From Duganella radicis (GTDB lineage: Bacteria; Pseudomonadota; Gammaproteobacteria; Burkholderiales; Burkholderiaceae_D), in assembly GCF_009720825.1 (NCBI RefSeq), contig NZ_WNKY01000003.1, positions 124,001-188,000 of the forward strand: DNA of 64,000 bases, written 5' to 3'. The stretch's first letter is position 1; each line of letters starts with the position of its first letter. A program made the position numbers and the translations under genes. The notes beneath the pieces were generated by a model. The model was not told the origin of the DNA, ran no database searches, and saw nothing but the letters and a program-made list of their open reading frames with translations. Positions 29,458 to 36,979 of this stretch are shown piece by piece.

Positions 29458-30510
29458 ATGAACTTATCGCAATGCCGGCGGATGGCCGGCGCGCTGATCG
29501 GCGCCGCGCTGCTGGCGGCGGCGCCGGCACAGGCCGAGCCCGACGTGCTGGCGCGGCCGGCCCTGGCCAGCGCCAAGGCCGCTTCGTCCGTGATGCTGGC
29601 GATCGCCCAGGCCGGCGAGCGCATCGTTGCCGCCGGCGAGCGCGGCATCATCGTCTACTCGGACGACCAGGGCGCCAGCTGGCGCCAGGCCGCGGTGCCG
29701 GTCAGCGTGTCGCTGGTGGGCCTGCGCTTCGCCAACGGCCGCGACGGCTGGGCGGTGGGCCACAGCGGCGTGGTGCTGCGCACCCGTGACGGCGGTCAGA
29801 GCTGGGTGCGCCAGCTGGACGGCGCCGGCGCGGCCCAGCGCGCGCTCGACGCCGCCAAGGCCGGGCAGGGCGGCGCCCGGGCGCTGGCCGATGCCGAACG
29901 GCTGGCGGCCGAAGGCCCCAGCAAGCCTTTCCTCGACGTGCAATTTTTCGACGAGCAGCATGGCCTGGTGGTCGGCGCCTTCGGCCTGATGTTTGCCACC
30001 GCCGATGGCGGCCAGCACTGGCAGCCGGCCATGGAACGGCTGGACAACCCGAAAGGCAAGCATCTGTACGCGGTGCAGGCGCGCGGCGACGAGTGCTATG
30101 TGGTGGGGGAGCTGGGCGCGGTGTATTACTCGAAAGACCGCTGCCAGGCCTTCAGCGCCGTGCAAACGCCGTATGAGGGCACCTACTTCGGCGCGGTGGC
30201 CACCGGCCCGCGCAGCGTGGTGGTGTTTGGCATGCGCGGCCATGTCTACTGGTCCGGCGACGCCGGCGCCAGCTGGCGGCAGAGCGAGATCGCCACGCCG
30301 GCCTCGCTGATGGCCGGCCTGCTGCTGAAAGATGGCTCGATCCTGCTCAGCGATGAAACCGGGCGCCTGTTCCGCAGCACCGATGGCGGCCGCCGCTTCG
30401 AGCCGGCGCCCGCCGCGCAGCCGGCGCCCACCACCGGCTTGCTGCAAACGGCCAACGGCAGCCTGTTCCTGTCCGGCGTGCGCGGCATCACCCGCGCGGC
30501 CCTGAAATGA
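29458..30510 (+). CDS. YCF48-like / BNR-repeat exported propeller protein
   Basis: 350 aa with a signal peptide (1-23, ending PAQA). About five Asp-box repeats are visible (SDDQGASW, TRDGGQSW, TADGGQHW, SGDAGASW, STDGGRRF), giving a beta propeller like the photosystem II assembly factor YCF48. In non-photosynthetic bacteria this protein accompanies DUF1302, DUF1329 and MMPL transporters, so a photosynthetic role is excluded by context. It is probably a periplasmic scaffold or adaptor for the RND transporter encoded 10 bases downstream. Confidence 0.88.
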   Translation: MNLSQCRRMAGALIGAALLAAAPAQAEPDVLARPALASAKAASSVMLAIAQAGERIVAAGERGIIVYSDDQGASWRQAAVPVSVSLVGLRFANGRDGWAVGHSGVVLRTRDGGQSWVRQLDGAGAAQRALDAAKAGQGGARALADAERLAAEGPSKPFLDVQFFDEQHGLVVGAFGLMFATADGGQHWQPAMERLDNPKGKHLYAVQARGDECYVVGELGAVYYSKDRCQAFSAVQTPYEGTYFGAVATGPRSVVVFGMRGHVYWSGDAGASWRQSEIATPASLMAGLLLKDGSILLSDETGRLFRSTDGGRRFEPAPAAQPAPTTGLLQTANGSLFLSGVRGITRAALK

Positions 30511-30520
30511 AAGCGGCATC

Positions 30521-32944
30521 ATGAAGCAATCCAACCAAGACATGCCGGCCGTGACCAGCCTGGCCGATTTCGACCGCCGCTCCGGCTCACGGGTGGAGCG
30601 CCTGCTGTTCAACCACCGGCTGGCGGTGTTGCTGCTGTTTGCCGTGGCGACCGCGCTGCTGGCCTGGCAGGCGCTGGGCGTCAAGCTCAACCCCAGCTTC
30701 GAGCGCATGATACCGGCCCATCATCCCTACGTGCTCAACTACCGCGCCCACAAGGCCGACCTGGCCGGGCTGGGCAACACCCTGCGGATCGCCGTCGAAG
30801 CCAGGGAAGGCAGCATCTACAGCGCGCGCTACATGGAAACCCTGCGCAAGCTGAACGATGAACTGTTCCTGCTGCCCGGCGTCGACCGCTCCTTCATGAA
30901 GTCGCTGTGGATGCCGGCCGTGCGCTGGATCGGCGTGACGGAGGAGGGGCTCGATGGCGGCCCGGTGATACCGGACGCCTTCGACGGCTCGCCGTCCAGC
31001 CTGGATGCGCTGCGCGCCAACATCGAGCGCTCCGGCGAAATCGGCGCGCTGGTGGCGCCGGACTTCAAGTCCAGCGTGATCGTGATGCCGCTGATGGAGG
31101 GCGACGGCGCGCAACGCCTCGACTACGCCAGGCTGTCGCAGCAGCTGGAACAACTGCGCACCAAGTACGAGGCCGAGGGCGTGCGCATCCACATCACCGG
31201 CTTCGCCAAGGTGGTGGGCGACCTGATCGAAGGCATGCAACAGGTGCTGGTGTTCTTCGCCGTGGCGCTGGCGATCTGCACCGCGGTGCTGCTGTGGTAC
31301 ACCCGCTGCGTGCGCAGCACGGTGCTGGTGGTGGCCTGTTCGCTGGTGGCGGCGGTGTGGCTGCTGGGTCTGTTGCCGGCGCTGGGTTATGAGCTCGATC
31401 CCTACTCGGTGCTGCTGCCCTTCCTGGTGTTCGCCATCGGCATGAGTCACGGCGCCCAGAAGATGAACGGCATCATGCAGGACATCGGCCGCGGCGCGCA
31501 CAAGCTGGTGGCCGCGCGCTATACCTTCCGCCGCCTGTTCCTGGCCGGCCTGACGGCCTTGCTGGCGGACGCGGTCGGCTTCGCGGTGCTGATGGTGATC
31601 GACATTCCGGTGATCCACGACCTGGCGATTTCGGCCAGCATCGGCGTGGCGGTGCTGATCTTCACCAACCTGATCCTGCTGCCCATCCTGCTGTCCTACA
31701 CCGGCGTCAGCCCGGTGGCGGCCCAGCGCAGCCTGCGCGACGAGGAGGGCACTGCCCCGCGCAAGCACCGCTTCTGGGCTTTCCTCGACCTGTTCACCGG
31801 ACGCCGCTGGGCCAGCGTGGCGATCGGCGCGGCGCTGGCGCTGGCGGCCGGCGGCGCGGCGGTCAGCACCCAGCTGAAGATCGGCGACCTCGATCCCGGC
31901 GCGCCGGAACTGCGGCCCGATTCGCGCTACAACCGCGACAGCGCCTTCATGGCGGCGCACTATGCCGCCAGCAGCGACAACTTCGTGGTCATGGTGCAAA
32001 CGCCGCAATACATGTGCGCCAACTACGCCGTGCTGGCCCAGGTGGAAGCGCTGGAATGGCAGCTGCAACAGCTGCCGGGCGTGGAATCGACCAATTCCTA
32101 TGCCACCCTGAGCAAGCGCACCTCGGCCGGCATGAACGAGGGCAGCCTGAAATGGTTCGACCTGCCGCGCTCGCAGGACATGCTGAACGCCATCACCACC
32201 CGCGCCCCGCGCGAGCTGCTGAACCAGAACTGCGACCTGCTGACGGTCTACGTCTACCTCAAGGACCACAAGGCCGACACGCTGGACGCGGTGGTGCGCG
32301 CGGTGGAAGCCTTTGCCGCCGCCAACAACACCAAGGAGCTGCAATTCCTGCCGGCGGCCGGCAACGCCGGCATCGAGGCCGCCACCAACATCGTGGTGCG
32401 CAAGGCCAATACGCAAATGCTGCTGCTGGTGTACGCGGCGGTGATCGTGCTGGCCTTCGTCGCCTTCCGCTCGTGGCGCGCGGTGATCTGCGCGGTGCTG
32501 CCGCTGATGCTGACCTCGGTGTTGTGCGAGGCGCTGATGGTGGCGCTGGGCATCGGCGTCAAGGTGGCGACCCTGCCGGTGATCGCGCTGGGCGTGGGTA
32601 TCGGCGTCGACTACGCGCTGTATGTGGTGACGGTGACCCTGGCCGAAATGCGGCGCGGCGCCAGCCTGTCGCAGGCTTATTACCGCGCCTTGCTGTTCAC
32701 CGGCAAGGTGGTGGTGCTGACCGGCGTGACGCTGGGCGTGGCGGTGGCCACCTGGGGCCTGTCGCCGATCAAGTTCCAGGCCGACATGGGCATCCTGCTG
32801 GCCTTCATGTTCATCTGGAACATGCTGGGCGCCCTGATCCTGCTGCCGGCGCTGGCGCACTTCCTGTTGCAGCCGCGCGCCGCGACGCCCACCCGCAGCG
32901 TTGCCGCCGCCCCGGCGCCGGCCGCCTGCACCGCTGGAGACTGA
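30521..32944 (+). CDS. MMPL/RND-family inner-membrane transporter
   Basis: 807 aa. The layout is a duplicated one: one transmembrane helix near 30-48, a periplasmic loop, five helices around 235-400, a helix near 425, a second periplasmic loop, and a final helix bundle around 610-790. Motifs such as LLPFLVFAIGMSHGAQKMNG and ALGVGIGVDYALYVV match the sterol-sensing/MMPL subset of RND proteins that move lipids or other hydrophobic compounds. No membrane-fusion or TolC-type partner is adjacent, so the DUF1302, DUF1329 and YCF48-like proteins are the probable partners. The stop lies 2 bases before the cache gene. Confidence 0.92.
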   Translation: MKQSNQDMPAVTSLADFDRRSGSRVERLLFNHRLAVLLLFAVATALLAWQALGVKLNPSFERMIPAHHPYVLNYRAHKADLAGLGNTLRIAVEAREGSIYSARYMETLRKLNDELFLLPGVDRSFMKSLWMPAVRWIGVTEEGLDGGPVIPDAFDGSPSSLDALRANIERSGEIGALVAPDFKSSVIVMPLMEGDGAQRLDYARLSQQLEQLRTKYEAEGVRIHITGFAKVVGDLIEGMQQVLVFFAVALAICTAVLLWYTRCVRSTVLVVACSLVAAVWLLGLLPALGYELDPYSVLLPFLVFAIGMSHGAQKMNGIMQDIGRGAHKLVAARYTFRRLFLAGLTALLADAVGFAVLMVIDIPVIHDLAISASIGVAVLIFTNLILLPILLSYTGVSPVAAQRSLRDEEGTAPRKHRFWAFLDLFTGRRWASVAIGAALALAAGGAAVSTQLKIGDLDPGAPELRPDSRYNRDSAFMAAHYAASSDNFVVMVQTPQYMCANYAVLAQVEALEWQLQQLPGVESTNSYATLSKRTSAGMNEGSLKWFDLPRSQDMLNAITTRAPRELLNQNCDLLTVYVYLKDHKADTLDAVVRAVEAFAAANNTKELQFLPAAGNAGIEAATNIVVRKANTQMLLLVYAAVIVLAFVAFRSWRAVICAVLPLMLTSVLCEALMVALGIGVKVATLPVIALGVGIGVDYALYVVTVTLAEMRRGASLSQAYYRALLFTGKVVVLTGVTLGVAVATWGLSPIKFQADMGILLAFMFIWNMLGALILLPALAHFLLQPRAATPTRSVAAAPAPAACTAGD

Positions 32945-32946
32945 GC

Positions 32947-33399
32947 ATGAAACGTCGCACCTTTACCGCATTGCTGGCCGCCTGCTGGCTGTCGCCGGCG
33001 CTGGCCGAGCCGGCCTCGCGCGCCGCCGCCGTGGCCTTCGTCAAAAAAGCCGTGGCCTATCTGGGCCAGAACGGCAAGAGCAAGGCGCTGGCGGAGTTCA
33101 ACGACCCCAAGGGCCGCTTTGTCGACGGCGAACTGTACATCGTCGCCCTCGACCTGGACGGCGTGGTGCTGGCCGACGCCAACCAGCCCAAAATGGTCGG
33201 CAAGTCGCTGTACGACATCCGCGACATGAACGGCAAGTACTTCGTGCGCGAAGAGCTGGAGCAGGCCCGCGCGCAAGGGCAGGGCTGGGTGGAATTCGTC
33301 TGGCCGCATCCGGTCAGCAAGCAGTTGGCGCAGCGCGCCAGCTACTTTGAACGGGCGGGGGATGTCATCGTATTAACGGGCATTTACAACGCCAAGTAA
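32947..33399 (+). CDS. Single-cache domain exported sensor-like protein
   Basis: 150 aa, with signal peptide (1-20, ending ALAE) and a stand-alone cache domain: AVAFVKKAVAYLGQNGKSKALAEFNDP, then DLDGVVLADANQPKMVGKSL and HPVSKQLAQRASYFER. Cache domains bind small organic ligands outside the cytoplasm. Without a kinase or chemoreceptor part, this protein probably binds and delivers a ligand, or acts with the MMPL transporter. The stop codon TAA (33397-33399) is followed directly by the phased operator pair of the dehydrogenase gene. Confidence 0.85.
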   Translation: MKRRTFTALLAACWLSPALAEPASRAAAVAFVKKAVAYLGQNGKSKALAEFNDPKGRFVDGELYIVALDLDGVVLADANQPKMVGKSLYDIRDMNGKYFVREELEQARAQGQGWVEFVWPHPVSKQLAQRASYFERAGDVIVLTGIYNAK

Positions 33400-33432
33400 T
33401 TTTCTGCATAAATTTAAAATTTATGCGTAAAA
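33400..33432. promoter_or_regulatory. Phased pair of TGC-core sites upstream of the dehydrogenase gene
   Basis: Two 14-base elements, TTTTCTGCATAAAT at 33400 and ATTTATGCGTAAAA at 33419, are 19 bases apart and match TTTTGTGCACAAAA at 11 and 10 of 14 positions. Together they also make a perfect dyad: GCATAAAT at 33406-33413 and ATTTATGC at 33419-33426 around five bases. TATAAC at 33439-33444 may serve as the -10 box. This suggests an internal, separately regulated promoter for the dehydrogenase-NTF2-VOC genes. Confidence 0.6.
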
Positions 33433-33473
33433 TAGGGCTATAACAGCTTCAACATTAAACACAGGAGACAGAC

Positions 33474-34586
33474 ATGGAAAAGACAATGAAGGTGGCGCGC
33501 ATGCACGCGGTGGGCGCACCGATGCAAATCGAGCACATCCCGGTGCCGACCCCCGGCCCGAGTGACGTGCTGGTGCGGGTGCGTTCCTGCGGCATCGTGC
33601 CCAACCTGGGCAACATCCTGGCCAACTGGACCACCTGGTTCCCCGAGCTGCCGCTGCCGCCGCTGCCGGCCATCTTCGGGCTGGACCCGGCCGGCGAAGT
33701 GGTGGCGGTCGGCAAGCAGGTGCATGACTGGAAGGTGGGCGAGCGCGTCTACGTCAATCCGGGCCGCTACTGCGGCGGCTGCCGCGCCTGCCGCTCGGGC
33801 GACCTGATCAACTGCACCCACTACACCTTCAACGGCTACTTCGGCTTCTCGCAGAACTCGCTGAAGATCTTCAACGACTATCCCTACGGCGGCCTGGGCG
33901 AGTACATGACGGCGCCGCAGTACGCGCTGGTGCGCCTGCCGGACAACGTCAGCTTCGATCAGGCGGCCCGTTTCGGCTATCTGGGCACGGCGTATTCGGC
34001 GCTGCGCAAGGGCGGCGCCGGTCCCGGCAAGACGGTGCTGATCAACGGCATCAGCGGCACGCTGGGCCTGGGCGCGGCGCTGTTTTGCCTGGCGATGGGC
34101 GTCACCCGCATCCTCGGCACCGGCCGCAACCTGGACTTGCTGGAAAAGGTCAGGGAACTGGCGCCGGGCCGCATCCAGGTGCTGTCCACCGCCAACGGCG
34201 AAGCCATCGACACCTGGGTGAAACAGGTGACCGACGGGCTGGGTGCCGATCTGTTTGTCGATTGCCTCGGACCGGGCGCCACCCATGAGCCGCTGCTGCA
34301 AGGCGTGCGCGCGCTCAGGCGCGGCGGCCGCGCCTTCAACATCGGCGCCACCGCCGGCGGCGTGGCGATGGACCTGCACACCATGATGGACGAGCAGCAA
34401 AGCATCGAGGGCTCGGCCTGGTTCACTGCCGGCGAAGGCCAGGACATCGCCGACATGGCGGCGGCCGGCACCCTGAACCTGTCGGTGTTCGAGCACGTCA
34501 AATTCCCGCTGGACGAGGTGAACCAGGCCATCAATGGCATCGCCAGCCGCAACGGCGGTTTCAGCAACTACGTCATCAACCCTTAA
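33474..34586 (+). CDS. Zinc-type alcohol dehydrogenase-like protein with an altered catalytic zinc site
   Basis: 370 aa, medium-chain dehydrogenase/reductase fold with a GroES-like N-domain and Rossmann C-domain (GKTVLINGISGTLGLGAAL). The structural zinc cysteines are intact: Cys100, Cys103, Cys106 and Cys114 in YCGGCRACRSGDLINC. Of the catalytic-zinc positions, Cys39 remains (SCGIVPN), but the usual GHE is GLD (69-71), and the third cysteine appears replaced in FGYLGTAYSAL. A zinc-independent oxidoreductase is therefore possible. ATG 33474 follows CAGGAGACAGAC. It heads a three-gene set with NTF2-fold and VOC proteins and probably oxidises or reduces a pathway alcohol or enone. Confidence 0.88.
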   Translation: MEKTMKVARMHAVGAPMQIEHIPVPTPGPSDVLVRVRSCGIVPNLGNILANWTTWFPELPLPPLPAIFGLDPAGEVVAVGKQVHDWKVGERVYVNPGRYCGGCRACRSGDLINCTHYTFNGYFGFSQNSLKIFNDYPYGGLGEYMTAPQYALVRLPDNVSFDQAARFGYLGTAYSALRKGGAGPGKTVLINGISGTLGLGAALFCLAMGVTRILGTGRNLDLLEKVRELAPGRIQVLSTANGEAIDTWVKQVTDGLGADLFVDCLGPGATHEPLLQGVRALRRGGRAFNIGATAGGVAMDLHTMMDEQQSIEGSAWFTAGEGQDIADMAAAGTLNLSVFEHVKFPLDEVNQAINGIASRNGGFSNYVINP

Positions 34587-34602
34587 CCGCGCGGAGACCG
34601 AC

Positions 34603-34977
34603 ATGGACTATGCCCAGGACATCCTCAATCTCGAACAGCAGCGCTGCACCGCCATGATGGGCGCCGACGTGCCGCTGCTCTCCCAGCTGTTTGCCGACGA
34701 CATGGTGTGGATACACGCCTCGGCCAAGGTGGACGGCAAGGCCGGCGTGCTGAACACCATCGGCAGCGGCAAGACCAAATACCTGGCGATCGACTGCTCC
34801 GACCAGCAAGTGCGCCTGTACGGCGAGACGGCCATCGTTGGCGGGGTGGCCGACATGAAGCTGGAAAGCGCCGGCGAAGTGCGCAGCCTGAAGAACCGCT
34901 ACACTATCCACTGGCTCAAGCAGGCTGGCGGCTGGCAGGTGGTGAACTGGCAGTCGACCTCGGTGAAAGCCGCCTGA
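34603..34977 (+). CDS. NTF2-fold (DUF4440/SnoaL-like) protein
   Basis: 124 aa, cytoplasmic. Start ATG 34603 follows GCGGAGACCGAC; a longer in-frame start inside the dehydrogenase gene is not needed. The sequence DILNLEQQRCTAMMGADVPLL, ADDMVWIHASAKVDGKAGVL and RYTIHWLKQAGGWQVVNWQS is the usual NTF2-like core with a C-terminal WxxVxWQS strand. Proteins of this kind act as small isomerases, dehydratases or accessory subunits in aromatic pathways. It lies between the dehydrogenase (16 bases) and the VOC gene (21 bases). Function is not assignable more exactly. Confidence 0.85.
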   Translation: MDYAQDILNLEQQRCTAMMGADVPLLSQLFADDMVWIHASAKVDGKAGVLNTIGSGKTKYLAIDCSDQQVRLYGETAIVGGVADMKLESAGEVRSLKNRYTIHWLKQAGGWQVVNWQSTSVKAA

Positions 34978-34998
34978 GCCGTCGAGAAAGGAACCACA

Positions 34999-35541
34999 AT
35001 GCTTTCCCAAAGTGTGACCCGTCCCACCCCGTCCCATTTCGGCATCTTCGTGACCGACCTGGAGCGGATGGTGGATTTCTACACCCGTCTGTTCGGCCTG
35101 ACCATCACCGATCGCGGCCAGGGCCGCAACTTCAAGAGCGAGCTGGTGTTCATGAGCGCCAGCGTCGACCAGCATCACCAACTGGTGCTGGCCTCGGGCC
35201 GGCCGCCGGAGGCCAGCTTCAGCACGGTGATGCAAGTGTCCTTCATCGTGCCGGCCATCCAGAACCTGCGCGAGATCCGCGCGCTGGCGCTGGAACTGGG
35301 GGCGACCCAGATGCGCGGCCTCAACCACGGCAACTCGCTGTCGATTTATTTCGCCGACCCGGAAGGCAACACGGTGGAGGTCTACACCGACACGCCGTAC
35401 TACGTGGCCCAGCCGCACGGCGATCCGCTCGACCTCACCAAGAGCGACGCGGAAATCCTGCGCGAGACGGAAGCCATCGTGCGCCAGGACCCGACCTTCA
35501 TGCCGCTGGAGGAGTGGCGCAAGAAGTTTCTGGCTTCCTGA
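34999..35541 (+). CDS. VOC-family protein (glyoxalase/extradiol dioxygenase-like)
   Basis: 180 aa, one pair of beta-alpha-beta-beta-beta modules. Metal-ligand candidates are His13 or so in PSHFGIFVTD, the histidine in VDQHHQLVLA, and Glu in EGNTVEVYTD, matching the two-His-one-Glu pattern of type I extradiol ring-cleaving dioxygenases. Full extradiol enzymes are often near 290 aa with two domains, but one-domain active forms exist. With the flavoprotein hydroxylase and FAH-family protein of the same regulon, meta ring cleavage is a reasonable inference. It is the last gene before the putative island and is followed by a hairpin terminator. Confidence 0.85.
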   Translation: MLSQSVTRPTPSHFGIFVTDLERMVDFYTRLFGLTITDRGQGRNFKSELVFMSASVDQHHQLVLASGRPPEASFSTVMQVSFIVPAIQNLREIRALALELGATQMRGLNHGNSLSIYFADPEGNTVEVYTDTPYYVAQPHGDPLDLTKSDAEILRETEAIVRQDPTFMPLEEWRKKFLAS

Positions 35542-35553
35542 TCACAGACCACG

Positions 35554-35590
35554 CGCTCTCATCTGTATAGCCGTGCGGCAGATGAGAGCG
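35554..35590 (+). terminator. Hairpin terminator candidate after the VOC gene
   Basis: A perfect 12-base stem (CGCTCTCATCTG at 35554-35565; CAGATGAGAGCG at 35579-35590) encloses a 13-base loop, starting 12 bases after the VOC stop. The following TCTTGCTGTGTT is only moderately T-rich. It would insulate the catabolic operon from the downstream defence-type operon. Confidence 0.6.
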
Positions 35591-35768
35591 TCTTGCTGTG
35601 TTCACTTCCGCAACAATCAACAAACTCCAGGCTGTCACCGCGCAAGCGCTCCAGCTTCCCAGCCCTTGTCATAAGCGTATTGGTCGGGGGCGGTAATGCC
35701 CGGTTGAATTCTGCCTGGATCATCTGCTAGCAGAACCGGAACCCGCAAGCTGATCCGAAAGGTAGAAA
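35591..35768. other. Left edge of the putative island, no clear gene
   Basis: This stretch, with the adjoining operator array, makes a 322-base gap between the VOC and Fic genes. Base composition drops from the G/C-rich flank within it. On the minus strand an open segment of about 49 codons, from an in-frame stop near 35785 to a TGA near 35638, includes TAPDQYAYDKGWEAGALAR; it has no ATG and I could not name it, so it may be a relic gene end. CAAACTCCAG at 35621-35630 reappears inverted at 52583-52592, beyond the other end of the operon. Confidence 0.3.
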
Positions 35769-35835
35769 TGGGGTAATCTTGGATTTATTGGGGTAATGAC
35801 GGTCATCCATACCCCAATTTATAGTAACATTACCC
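35769..35835 (+). promoter_or_regulatory. Fic-operon promoter with a four-site operator array
   Basis: TGGGGTAAT occurs at 35769-35777 and 35789-35797, exactly 20 bases apart. Two inverted partial copies follow: TACCCC at 35810-35815 and ATTACCC at 35829-35835, with ACCC cores 21 bases apart. The layout (two forward, two reverse, each about two helical turns apart) suggests cooperative binding. A possible promoter, ATGACG (35796-35801) and TATAGT (35820-35825), lies inside it. The binding protein could be the Fic protein's own C-terminal winged helix; that is inference. Confidence 0.6.
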
Positions 35836-35863
35836 TTACTCCTACTCTTTCAGATGCTGCTGC

Positions 35864-36913
35864 ATGCAATCACTCTCGCCAGATTACCTCGTCCGGTTGC
35901 GCTTCGATACGCAGCAGCTAGCGACGTTGCGTGCCTTGGGTGAATACAGGGGCAAGCAGCAGCTCTTTGTGGCGCAGTCACCCGAGGTTTTGAGCGACCT
36001 GCGACAGGTTGCCATTGTCGAGTCCACCGAATCGTCGAATCGCCTGGAGGGCGTGGTCGTGGCGGCCCATCGGCTCAAGTCGCTGGTACTGAAGAATGCG
36101 ACGCCTCAAAACCGGTCTGAGCAAGAAGTGGCGGGCTACCGCGATGCCCTGGGTCTGATCCACGAGAGCGGTGAGCAGATGCCGCTTTCAGAGGGCACCG
36201 TCCTGCAGCTCCACGGCATACTGTACCGCTACATGCCACAACCAGGCGGGCAATGGAAGGCCACGAACAACGACATTATCGAGCGCCATCCCGATGGCAG
36301 CTCGCGCGTCCGTTTTCGTCCAGTCGCCGCGCACCTCACCCCCATGGCGATGACAGACCTGATCGCGCGGTACCGTTCAGCGCTGGATCAACATTTGGCG
36401 GACCCCTTGGTGCTGGTGCCTCTCGCCATCCTCGACTTCTTATGCATTCACCCATTCCCGGACGGAAACGGCCGCATGGCACGCCTGCTTACCCTGCAGT
36501 TGCTGTATCACTTTGGCTATACGGTAGGCCGTTTCATCAGCCTGGAGCGCATCTTCGAGGAGTCGAAGGAGGGCTATTACGAAACGCTAGAGGCCAGTTC
36601 CCATGGCTGGCATGAGGCTGCTCATAACATCGCACCTTGGCTAAACTATTTCTGGGGCGCCCTGTTGCGGGCCTACAAGGACTTCGAAGAGCGCGTAGGC
36701 ACCATCGAGCGTGGTCGGGGCGCCAAGGGTGACCGCGTTCGTTCAGAAATCCTCAAACGGCAATTGCCCTTCTCCATCTCGGACATTGAGGAGGCTTGCC
36801 CTGGCATCAGTCGTGACATGGTTCGAGTGATTTTGCGCATGATGAAAGCAGAGGGGCTCATAGAACCAAATGGCAAAGGCAGGGGGGCTAAATGGCAACA
36901 CAAACAGCCTTGA
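35864..36913 (+). CDS. Fic-domain AMP-transferase, class II with N-terminal inhibitory motif
   Basis: 349 aa. Fic proteins transfer AMP or related groups from nucleotides to target proteins. The catalytic motif HPFPDGNGRMAR spans 196-207 with active His196. The autoinhibitory motif SNRLEG (58-63) lies N-terminal to it, which defines class II, a self-restrained form. The N-terminal Fic_N-like region and a C-terminal winged-helix-like region (about 290-345, FSISDIEEACPGISRDMVRVILRMM) complete the usual layout. It heads the six-gene operon, 66 bases before the helicase, behind a complex operator array. A role as regulator or as a back-up toxin of the defence locus is inferred. Similar Fic genes accompany some type I restriction loci. 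Confidence 0.92.
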   Translation: MQSLSPDYLVRLRFDTQQLATLRALGEYRGKQQLFVAQSPEVLSDLRQVAIVESTESSNRLEGVVVAAHRLKSLVLKNATPQNRSEQEVAGYRDALGLIHESGEQMPLSEGTVLQLHGILYRYMPQPGGQWKATNNDIIERHPDGSSRVRFRPVAAHLTPMAMTDLIARYRSALDQHLADPLVLVPLAILDFLCIHPFPDGNGRMARLLTLQLLYHFGYTVGRFISLERIFEESKEGYYETLEASSHGWHEAAHNIAPWLNYFWGALLRAYKDFEERVGTIERGRGAKGDRVRSEILKRQLPFSISDIEEACPGISRDMVRVILRMMKAEGLIEPNGKGRGAKWQHKQP

Positions 36914-36979
36914 CCTTTCACTGGGCTGCGGCCATGGATGAATTGCGCCTACACAAAGAAGAACAAGGAGAAAAGAATC

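Noticed and set aside
29458..30510. Photosystem II assembly factor for the YCF48-like gene
   Set aside because: No photosynthesis genes are present. The DUF1302/DUF1329/MMPL setting shows the non-photosynthetic branch of the family.
30587..32860. Open frame of 757 codons antisense to the MMPL transporter
   Set aside because: Gln/His/Arg-rich shadow; the plus strand encodes an obvious membrane transporter.
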